Source of the DNA: Cercis canadensis | Lineage: Eukaryota > Streptophyta > Magnoliopsida > Fabales > Fabaceae | Length of the DNA stretch: 64,000 nucleotides | Direction of reading: 5' to 3' | Assembly (NCBI GenBank): GCA_003255065.1 | Contig: QAOA01000139.1 | Coordinates: forward strand, 181,477-245,476 | Shown here: positions 45,381-54,382 of the stretch, one piece after another | Layout: every line of letters starts with the position of its first letter | Position numbering within the stretch: the first letter of the stretch is position 1 | Position numbers and translations under genes: made by a program | The notes under the pieces: model-generated | Seen by the model: only the letters and a program-made list of their open reading frames with translations | Told to the model about the DNA's origin: nothing | Database searches by the model: none

Positions 45381-47395
45381 AATTTAAAATACAATAAAGA
45401 AAGTAATTTATAACCAAAACGATGAGATTCTCACCAATTGATTAATATATGCTCCAAAACGTCTACCTCTAGAAGCCACTCGCCAATGTATAGTCAAAGC
45501 ATATTGGTTATAAAGTACATTATGGAAAGTAATTTGTAACCATAAAGATAAAATCGTCCCTAACTTAAAATACAATAAAGAAATTAATTTATAACCAAAA
45601 AGATGAGATTCTCACTAATTGATTAATATGTGCCACAAAGCGCCAAGCACTAGAAGCCACCCACTAATATACAATCAAAGCATATTTATTATAAAAATAC
45701 AATAAATAAAGTAATTTATAACCATTAAGATGAAATCCTAACAAACTTAAAATACAATAAAAAAAATTATTTATAACAAAAAATGAGACTCTAATTAATT
45801 GATTATTGTATGCTACAAAGCGTTAACTTTAGAAGGTACTCACCAATATATAGTCAAAGTTGTTAGTCCCACAATTCTCTAGTCCTGTTTTGATAATAAC
45901 AAAATGTCTCTGTGCTACTAACCTGTGTTTCTTATCTAAGCTCTTATTTAGAACAGGTTAGAAAGAAGCCTTAAGAACTAGTTATGTTTGTTATTAAGAA
46001 CTAGTTCTTGCTTCAGTGATCTAGTTCTTCTGAAGAATGAATTTCTAAGCCTGCTGATGTGGACGAGCTTTTTAAAGACTCTAGATGACTTTAGTCCTCT
46101 CTTATCCTCTAGGAAATTGCCTTAGGTGAGATAGAAAATTTCCTATTGAGGTGACTGTTGTAAGATCCATGATTCAAAGGATATTTTTTTTACTTTATCT
46201 TACAAAAGGACAAAAGTGATAATGAATGGAGTACAATAGGACACCTGTCAAAGTAGTGGGCGGTTTTTCACATAGCCCTACACATGGTCCTTCACATGCT
46301 CTCCATAGGAATGATAAAGAGAGAGAGAACTGAGGCTTCAGTTTTTGCAGAGAAGCAAGAATGAAAAATTGAAAGATAGAAGAAAGCTTTTTCAAGAAAG
46401 TTTACTCCTCATCTTCTTCTCTCTGATTTTCTCTCTATAGCAAGAACTTCATTGTATTTTTTTCCTACTTTGTGAGAGAGTTTCTTCAATGGGGTTGCAT
46501 TGATAAATTGGGTTTTGTATTTGGATTTCTATGGGAGAAATCCATGAGAGTGATCTCTAGTGAGTTAGAGAGTGTGAGTTCATGGTTAACTTGAAAAACA
46601 AAAGCCATGGTTGAAAAGCTTGAAGAAGATTGGAAAAATAAACTTGAAGAATAGTATAACCCCAAGTATTGGGAGAAGTGGATGTAGGCATTTTTCTGCC
46701 GAACCACTATAAAGACTCTTGCATATCTCTTTTCTCCTTATCTCTTAGTTTTGAGAATACCTGTTTTACTTTCTTGTGCAATGAATTTGTGATTTTTTAG
46801 ATTAACTTCTGCTCAGTCTTTAATGGTTTATTAAGTTATCTCTCTGTGTTTAAAATCTGAAATTTATCAAAGAACTAGTTCTTAGGCTTGAAGAACTAGT
46901 TGTTAATCTGTTATTGAATTAATCTTTAACAAATCTGGTTTTTGCAATTATTTTTAATAGTTCCAATTCACCTCACCCCCCCCCCCCCCNCCCCCCCCCC
47001 CCCCCCTCTTCTAGGAATTAATCCTGCAACCTTCAAAAGCATATTAGTTATAAAATACAGTAAGGAAATTAATTTATAAGAAAAAGGATTAGATCCTCAC
47101 CAACTTAAAATACAATAAAGAAATTAATTTATTACCAAAAAGATGAGATTCTCACCAATTGATTAATATATGCCACAAAGCATCTAGCTCTAGAAGTCAC
47201 CTACCAATATATAGTCAAAGTAGATTGGTTATAAAGTACGTTGAAAAAAGTAATTTATAATCATAAAGATGAGATCTGCCCAACTTAAAATACAATAAAA
47301 AAAAAATTATAACTTAAGATGAGATTCTCACTAATTGATTATTATATTCTACAAAGCATAAAGCGCTAGCTAGAAGCCACCCACCAACCCTGAGA
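45381..47395. repeat. about 180-bp tandem repeat array (five copies), interrupted
   Basis: The phrase TTAAAATACAATAAAG recurs at about 45,384, 45,563, 45,747, 47,104 and 47,284. With the inserted 1,175-bp element removed, the period is 176-183 bp. Each unit also contains GATGAGATTCTCAC, ATTGATTA, CTAGAAGCCAC and a GTCAAAGCATATT segment. No coding frame. The unit length is close to that of many plant satellite repeats. Confidence 0.7.
45861..47035 (+). mobile_element. probable solo LTR inserted in the 180-bp array
   Basis: TGTTAGTCCCACAATTCTCT at the left and AACCTTCA at the right, flanked by AAAGT (45856-45860) and AAAGC (47036-47040). The surrounding repeat unit continues across it (GTCAAAG / CATATTAGTTATAAA). 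The start and the C-rich end (CAATTCACCTCACCCC, with an N at 46990) look like LTRs of plant Ty1/copia families. No coding sequence, so it is either a solo LTR or a short non-autonomous element. Confidence 0.6.
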
Positions 47396-47420
47396 TACTG
47401 ACTTATGTACAATTGTACAT

Positions 47421-47800
47421 AACCCACAGGCCACAACATAGGATTTGGGTCATTGACTCATTATTGATCAGTTGTTTGATTTTAGGGTATTTATGCCTAA
47501 ACATCTGCATAAGAATTCTCCGTGGCAGTTTCTATTACAGTATCATCTTTATGCACCTTTCTTCAGATTAGGTCTTCGATGATTAGCACATGATCTGTAA
47601 CTTTTGCCTCACCTTGCCAACCCAGAATGCTTTCGCAGAGTTCCAGTTCCCTTCATCATACTTCTTAATGTACTCTATCAAGATAGGATCCTCTTGTCTT
47701 GTGTCGTCCATGGCCCTTTCTTCATGGTATCCTTTGGCTCACTGCCCATGTTTAAGATATTTCTGCCACTCAGAGCAGCTCCATTGTTACCATTGCTGCG
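47421..47800 (-). pseudogene. GAMYB-type R2R3-MYB fragment, left arm of inverted repeat
   Basis: On the minus strand: GRNILNMGSEPKD, then MKKGPWTTQ, then after frameshifts ILIEYIKKYDEGNWN, KHSGLAR, a stop, GKSYRS and RPNLKKG. These are the landmarks of the first and early second MYB repeat of the GAMYB clade (KKGPWT, GEGNWN, KHSGLARCGKSCR). In intact members they bind DNA and control gibberellin and anther genes. At least three frame lesions. Homology to the right arm continues past the coding part to about 47,421. Confidence 0.75.
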
Positions 47801-47857
47801 GATAATTTTCCACATGGTCGACAGAACCAAATAACCTTACAAAGGTGTTCTTTGATG

Positions 47858-47903
47858 TTTTTGGGGACAAATGGTGAACATCTCATTTTTTGGTCCCCAA
47901 AAA
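47858..47903. other. 11-bp perfect hairpin at the apex of the MYB inverted repeat
   Basis: TTTTTGGGGAC (47858-47868) is complementary to GTCCCCAAAAA (47893-47903), with a 24-base loop. It lies in the roughly 155-base spacer between the two MYB arms. Confidence 0.75.
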
Positions 47904-47954
47904 AGACAAGAGCAACTTTCTCAAGTTAATTGGCACTATCAAGGATGCCCATAA

Positions 47955-48304
47955 TTACTCGCAACAACGTTAACGATGAAGCTGCTATGAATGGCCGAAG
48001 CACCTCAAACGACAGTGGTGTGCAAAAGATACCATAAAGAAAGGGCCCTGAACGACACTAGAAGATGTCATGTGATCTTGATAGAATACGTGAAGAAATT
48101 TGGTGAGGGGAACTGCAACCCTGTGCAGAAGCATTCTGCGTTGGCAAGGTTAGGAAAAGTTGCAGATCGAAATGGGCTAATCATCTAAGGCCTAATCTGA
48201 AAAAAGGCACGTAAAGATGATCCTGTTGTGGAAACTGCCACACAAATCTTATGGCATAAAGAGTCTAAAAGCAAAGAGCTGACCCGTGTCGTGGCTTGTG
48301 GGAA
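47955..48304 (+). pseudogene. GAMYB-type R2R3-MYB fragment, right arm of inverted repeat
   Basis: ITRNNVNDEAAMNGRSTSND and SGVQKIP lead into KKGP, a TGA where Trp is expected, TTLEDV, a frameshift, then ILIEYVKKFGEGNCNPVQKH (Trp to Cys in GNW), SALARLGK, a frameshift, and KSCRSKWANHLRPNLKKGT. Three or more lesions. It mirrors the left arm at roughly 75-80% by eye. The 65-residue open frame 47991-48188 covers part of it but is out of frame with the true MYB at both ends. Confidence 0.8.
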
Positions 48305-49019
48305 AAGGGGAAGGCTTTATCAAATTGATCCAGAAAGATGGTGAGTGAAAAGGAAGAAGATGATGTGCTTATCTGCATTTACATTTAATCTTGTTAGACT
48401 CTTGGTGGCAAGGACAATGTTAGAAATTTCGAAATGGAAGAAGTGGCGTAATAGCAAACATGCATTAATATTGTAAGTGAAGCCAACCAAGGAGCTGATT
48501 CCATGGCGAGGCTTGGATCAAATAATAATGAAGATTGGGTTATTTAGCAGCACCCTCCAGCTGAGTTGAGTTTAATTATATATAGATGCAGATGCGACTG
48601 CTGTAATTTTTGTTAGGTTCTAGTCTTCTTTTCTTTTCTTCTATTACCAAAACTTTCATTAATATTGTATAGTTTACAAATGTTGCTACATTTGGGGAAA
48701 CCCCTATTTGCTTGTGGTACGCTAGCCTATTTATAAATATTCTTTTTTCTCTCTATTATTCTGATTTCTCTTATATTCATGCATAATATTTTGACTTTTG
48801 ACAAGACATTTTTTTTACTCTGACTCACAATATTAGTTGACTTTTCTAGCACATTCTTGACTTTCATAAAGATATTTTTTTGGATAGGGTCGCTCCACCT
48901 ATGCAAGGTGCGATCAAGCAGTGATTTTACTTCTACTTGCCATTTCACGTTTTGATTGGGTGTGTGGATGCAGTGACTGAACAATGCGTTTGTTAAATAA
49001 AAAAGTATTAGTAGTGTAA
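48305..49019. other. intergenic, nothing recognised
   Basis: AT-rich sequence with a T-rich stretch near 48,620-48,850. No homologous frame, terminal repeat or RNA gene seen. Confidence 0.5.
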
Positions 49020-49028
49020 TAAATAGTT

Positions 49029-50237
49029 GGGAAAAGTCTAAAAAACTCCTTTTAATTATATCCTATGTGCGGTTTGACCCCAAAACTAAAAAAAATTACT
49101 AAAGACCTCATTGAACTATGAAAATGTATAAAAACACCTCTAATACCCTAAGGTCCGTCCATTAATGGACAGAAAGGAGCACATGTCATGCACGTAATGT
49201 GTTTAACAGCTTAATTAGCCAAAATTGACAGATTAATGAGGATTTAGTTAGTGAGACATGTGAGTGGCACGTGAGATGTATCTATCTCTCTCCACCGACA
49301 CAGAAATTCCAGAGCTCCGCTTTAGATTTGCTGGAAATGGTGGTGGGTAGCACGGGTGGGGCAGAAGATGCCATTTTTGGTGGTGGATTTGACTACCAAA
49401 TTGGTTAGAGCAAAAGAGAAGAGAAATTTTGGGTTGGTAAGGAAATTGCTCTTTGAAGAGAATTTGGAGCAAATTCAATCGTCTTGGCTCCTAGATTCTT
49501 GAATTTGAGGTACATGAACAATGCTTTGTTGTAGCTAAAATTAATATCTATTTCAATATTTGTTCCCTTTGATCCCATTTCCTGTTGCTAAGAATGAGAA
49601 ACCCCAAGTGGGTTTTGTTGATGGGATAGCATTTCTCACAAAAATTTCTCATACCCACAAACCCAAACCCCTCAAATTCCACCAATCTTATTCTCTGAGC
49701 TGAAGCCATCGTGAACCAAAGGAAGAAGGGGTGCCAACATTGCTGCCTCTCACTTTTCGTGCTTTAATTTGAGCTCTAATCTTAAAAATAATAGCAAAAT
49801 ATTGTTATAAATTTCACAAGCTTTAAAATGGTATGCGATTTGCAAATTTTAGTTAAAAAATGAGAGATATAAAGAGAAACCCGAATGGGTTTGAAAATAG
49901 GTCGACTTCTGAAAAATGATACCCGCTAAGGTTGAAAATGACAAATTTTAAATATTAGCATTTAGCCCTGACAAATTTTGGAATATTATTGTTTGGCCCT
50001 AATTTTATAAGTCCATTTCCATTTGTACTCCTATAAATTGCACTATGACTCATAATTAGTGATTAATCACATCACGTGCGTGGCATGTGCTCATTTCCGT
50101 CTATTAATGGATGGAAGTTTGGGTCTTGAGGGTATTCTATACATTTTCATAGTTCAAAGAGGTCTTTTGTAACTTTTTAGTTTTTGGAGTAAACCGCACA
50201 TAGGATATAGTTGAATGAAGTTTTTTAGACTTTCCCC
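49029..50237. mobile_element. Mutator-like non-autonomous element (MULE MITE)
   Basis: Begins GGGAAAAGTCTAAAAAACTC and ends, on the other strand, GGGGAAAGTCTAAAAAACTT. The ends are inverted for about 180 bp, including CTATATCCTATGTGCGGTTT-type and GAACTATGAAAATGTATA words. It is flanked by the perfect 9-bp duplication TAAATAGTT (49020-49028 and 50238-50246), the hallmark of Mutator superfamily insertions. The 850-bp centre has no transposase and no frame I can name. The perfect flanks suggest a fairly recent insertion. Confidence 0.88.
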
Positions 50238-50431
50238 TAAATAGTTTCAAAACATGTATTTTGGCACTTTATTATACAATGTATTATTTTAGGTGAAGAA
50301 GCCCCAAAATGTGCCAAAGGCACCTACTTTCCAACTATGTTGCACGAGTATGGGTACGGGTTTTGTACCCGTTACGGTATGAAACACCAATACATCCATT
50401 TTTCAAAAGATAGGGGTACGAGTCCGTCAAG

Positions 50432-50433
<2 letters not shown>

Positions 50434-50480
<47 letters not shown>

Positions 50481-50496
50481 NTATATATATATATAT
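50434..50496. repeat. (TA)n microsatellite with N
   Basis: Pure TA for about 60 bases with an N at 50481, an assembly gap of unknown true length. Confidence 0.9.
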
Positions 50497-51901
50497 CAAA
50501 TAGAATAAAAAAATCTTAAAATTCTCCAAACATTAAAAATATCAATCATTAATCTTTACTAAATAAATAACAACTAACAAGTATTAATTTTTAGGGTTTC
50601 TATAGAAATTTTGAGTTCTGGTCCTTCTGCAAGTGATCTACTCTGAGTTGGAAGAAGAAACCATTGAGAATCGAAATAGTGTCATTTATGGGCTAAGAGT
50701 TATTTCAGCATCTCCCAAAACCGCGCTTAAGAGTGATTTCTGCTTCTCCCAAAATGGTGTCGTTCCACTTAAGAGTTATTTCCGCATCTCCCAAAACGAC
50801 ATTATTCCACTAACTGGTTACCAACGACGAATTTCGAAGCCGTTTCTATAATGAAACGGCACATTTCGAAATCCAAAAAAAAAAAAAAAAAATTAAAGGT
50901 ATGCGTTTCGCATTTCGAAAATGTCTCTAAAACGGGTATGCCCCCTTCTTTGCCGTTTTAGTGCTTTCTAGCTTTCCGAGTAGATGTCATCCATATAATG
51001 TAAAATGACAAAAATACCCTCATTACTATGTGGTTATTCATTTATATATGGAACCAAGGGGTATTTTAATAATTTCTCACCGTATGGCAAACACTAACTT
51101 GAATGATACTTTCTTTTAGCACCATTGAGTCTTTTAGGCCAAATTCTAGGACCCCACAATAATAAACTCTAAATTTCAATGAAGGATTATGGAAATAGTG
51201 AAGTGACAAATAATTTTGCAATTTTCATGATATTAAGCTTCCATTTTATTGCTCACAAACGCAAATTATACATAGATTACCGGCTGTAGTTCTTGAGCAT
51301 AATGTTAGAGAGATCTTGGAGATAGTAACTGTTCATCAGCTGCTTGGGTTTATTAGAGCAACAATGTTTATCTGATATGGATAGAGGCCAGAAAACATGT
51401 GAACCACCAACAGTCAAATGTAAAGCAACCTTGTAGTATCCCTTAGGTCTGAAGATAATTCTGTAACTTACATCTACAGTCTCAATTTTTTGTTAGATTT
51501 GTGCTGGATAATGACTTGGGTTTGGTTAGAGCTAGTAAAATAGGTTTGGCCCGACATGCTATTGCCCATATAACCCACATTATGAATTGGGCTGGGTTAC
51601 CCATCTTCTAGCCGCATAGAATCGGTCTGGCCTGAAAATGGCCTTGACCCGCTTCGGGTAAGGCAGGCCGGGCTGGGCCATTTGCCAGCAATAATGGGTG
51701 AACACTTACATTAACAAAACAGAAACAGCTCATGAAAACAGTCTGAGAATAAACAAATAAAAAATGACACTAATGTGTCTCCCGCTGGGAGCTTCAACAT
51801 TGATCTGTAAAAGTGATGAATCTGACAACAGATACTAGGCTAATCAAAGTATCAAAAGAAGCACTTAGCTACTGTGTATCCAACAACAACACAAAAATGC
51901 A
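50497..51901. other. intergenic and presumed 3' flank of the DUF1499 gene
   Basis: Contains a repeated TCTCCCAAAA(C/T) phrase at 50,710-50,800, an A-run at about 50,874-50,892, and a GGCCCG/GGGTTACCC-rich stretch at 51,545-51,690. No coding frame recognised. The bases just left of 51,902 are the expected 3' UTR of the next gene. Confidence 0.45.
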
Positions 51902-54382
51902 CTAATCCATGGAATCAAAACTTGGAGCATACCAGCCTAACTGATCTATAATTTGCTTCAGTCTTCCCTCTTGACCGTTGGAATCTCCTAAAGCTGTAGT
52001 GAAAGGGTACACATATGTTACCTTAGTAGCCACACACCTATAAGCAACCACATCTCCTTTCACCAAGAACTCAAGCACGTCTCTTCCAAATCCCCCATCA
52101 ACTTCAGCTTGTAGATATTTCCCTGCACAATGATTTTAGTATTACTGATGTCCTATAGATAGAGAGGAGCACACTTAGTGTGTTAGGGGAACGAGGTATT
52201 TAGACTTGAACCCAGGAACATGAGGTTACTGAGCCTTAAGGCTGGGAGGTGGTGTCACTACACCAAAGCCTCTTCCTCATTACTGATGTCCTATACAGTA
52301 GCAATATTATTACCCATTTTAAAAAATCTCTAGCCACGATTTTGAGTACGATCATATCATTAATGCCTTAGAAATCTAGAAATGTATGATCAAAACTTCC
52401 CCTCTCATTCCAATTTTTATGATTTCCTTTTTGGTCTTCTTTTTCCAATACTGGAGTTTCCTGATGAAAATGCAGTAATTCTTTCTTTTTTATATTTATA
52501 TTCCTTAATTGGCAACACTGTCCCTATGAAATTTTATCGGTCATGTGCAGAAGAAAAGAAACACAAGTTGCATTTACCATCTCGGGTATCTTCCACAGGC
52601 TCAAATTTCACATTTTTCTGGGTCTTCAAGATTGCTTCACGCAATTTCTGGCAAATTAGGAAAAACATGTTACATATATGGAACTCCTAGACATAATTCT
52701 ATGCAGACAAGTTCAATTAAAATCCTATAAACAAGCAAAGTCAAATATAGAGGATATTATTTAGTAATCATTTGGAAACCTGAATTGCATCATCTGAAGA
52801 ATCTTGAGGAATCTGCCAAGGGAATGCAAATGATGATGACTTGGGGTTTGTTGATATGCAACCCGGATTTGTCGAAGGGCAAGGTCTTATTTTCCTGCAA
52901 CAAGGACAAAGTACTTTCAGAAAATATTGGCAATCAAAACTATGGTATTATCAGAGACAGATGAATGATTCAATAGCACAATCCATTACATTAAGTAAGA
53001 CCATAGTTGCACAATGGACTCTGCATTGAAGAAAATTCAGATATAAAGGCACTATCTACTCCTAAATTGAGCACACACCATGATATATTATAGGATTTGG
53101 ATTTTGGAGTTCTATTGGAAACCAATAGTTGCACAATGGACTCTACAATGATGGAAATTGTTACATGAAGACACAATCTACTCCCAAATTGAGCATAACC
53201 CACTATTGACTATATATTAGATGATCTCAGACTCCTATTAGCAAATTCTGAGGCTGAGAAAACCATTGCTGCACAATGGAACTCTGCTTTGAAGCAAATT
53301 CTGACGTAAAGCCACTATATACTCCTAAATTGAGCATACACGACCATATACTATGGGATTTGGAGTCATTGGAAACCAATAGTTGCACAATGGACTCTAT
53401 AATGAGAGAAATTCTGACATGAAGCCACTATCTACTCCTAAATTGAGCATAACCCACTATTGACTATATATTAGAGGATCTCAGACTTCTATTGGCAAAT
53501 TCTGAGGCTGAGAAAAACCATATTTGCACAATGGAACTCTACATTGAAGCAAATTTTTATATAAAGCCACTATCTACACCTAAATTGAGCATAACGCGCT
53601 ATACATTAGAAAATTCAGATTTCAGTGTCCTATTGGCTAATTCTGAGGCTGAAAAAACTATAGTTGCACAACGGACTCTACAATGGGGCAATTCTGATAT
53701 AAGGACACTGTGTACTCCTAAATTGAGCATAACCCACAATACATGAGAAAATTCAGAGTCCTATTAGCAAATTCTGAGGCTGACATTGAGGCAAATTCTG
53801 ACATAAAGAGCTACTCCTAAATTGAGGATAACCCACTGTATATTAGAAAATTCAGAGTCCTATTGGCAAGTTCTGAGGCTGAGAAAACCATAGCTTCACA
53901 ATGGAACTCTATATTGAGGCAAATTCTGACATAAAGCCACTATCTACTCCTACATTGAGGATAACCCACTATATATTACAAAATTCAGTGTCCAATGGGA
54001 AAATTCTGAGGCTGAGAAATATTATAGCTGCAGAATGGACTCTACATTGAGGCAAAGAGGGGAACACATAAAGGGCATCATAAAAATTCAAAATTTTGAC
54101 ATACCCATCTTCTAGTCCAACCTCTAAATTCTTGGATTGGGAGAAAGGAGTTGTGAGAGAGACTGAGAGTGATTGAGAATTCAGATAAGGGATTGCCGTA
54201 CAAGGTAATGGAGATGATAAGGTTATGGCAAGGGCCAAAGAGAGGCCAAAGGGATTGGGTAGGATTATGTGTCCAGTGTTCTCATTTTTGGGTTTCAATT
54301 TTGGCGTTGGTAGTTGGGGAATAGTGTTTGGGGAAGAACAAGCAAGACCAAGAGGAGGGAGAAGAAGACCAATCAAACTCAT
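51902..54382 (-). CDS. DUF1499 family plastid protein, four exons, 227 residues
   Basis: Exons: 54105-54382, 52780-52894, 52578-52647, 51902-52122, all with GT-AG borders and a consistent frame ending DSMD-stop. The first 92 residues look like a bipartite plastid/lumen transit peptide: a Ser/Pro-rich start (MSLIGLLLPPLGLACSSPN), then hydrophobic GLSLALAITLSSPLPCTA before the mature part. Exons 2-4 form the DUF1499 domain: KIRPCPSTNPGCISTNP, SSFAFPWQIP, LREAILKTQKNVKFEPVED, YLQAEVDGGFGRDVLEFL and QIIDQLGWYAPSFDSMD. The two Cys in PCPSTNPGC are typical. Function in the family is not established; lumen location is inferred. Introns are about 1,210, 132 and 455 bp. No lesions, so probably active. 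Confidence 0.9.
52158..52278 (-). mobile_element. tRNA-derived SINE in intron 3 of the DUF1499 gene
   Basis: The 121-bp insert is flanked by the 17-bp direct repeat ATTACTGATGTCCTATA (52141-52157 and 52279-52295). On the minus strand it carries a B-box-like GGTTCAAGTC (52203-52212) and, about 40 bases upstream, an A-box-like TGGTGTAGTGAC. This is the arrangement of a pol III SINE head. No clear A/T tail, so possibly truncated. Confidence 0.75.
52960..54060. repeat. tandem repeat filling intron 1 of the DUF1499 gene
   Basis: About nine imperfect copies of a 100-140 bp unit. The landmark CTACTCCTAAATTGAGCA or variants recurs near 53,056, 53,179, 53,318, 53,431, 53,572, 53,711, 53,812 and 53,945. 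Other shared words are TTGCACAATGGACTCT, GCAAATTCTGAGGCTGAGAA and CATAACCCACTAT. It occupies nearly the whole 1.2-kb intron. Open frames in it are incidental. Confidence 0.85.

Noticed and set aside
47590..47834. two overlapping open frames of 71 and 76 residues on the plus strand
   Set aside because: They are antisense to the MYB left arm; the homology is on the minus strand.
50337..50529. Tyr/Ile repeat open frames
   Set aside because: Translation of the TA microsatellite, across an N.
52203..52264. possible tRNA gene
   Set aside because: It has A- and B-box-like motifs but no cloverleaf, and it is flanked by a 17-bp duplication, so a SINE fits better.
52960..54060. possible CRISPR-like repeat/spacer array
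   Set aside because: Units are long, imperfect and contiguous in an intron of a plant gene; an ordinary tandem repeat.
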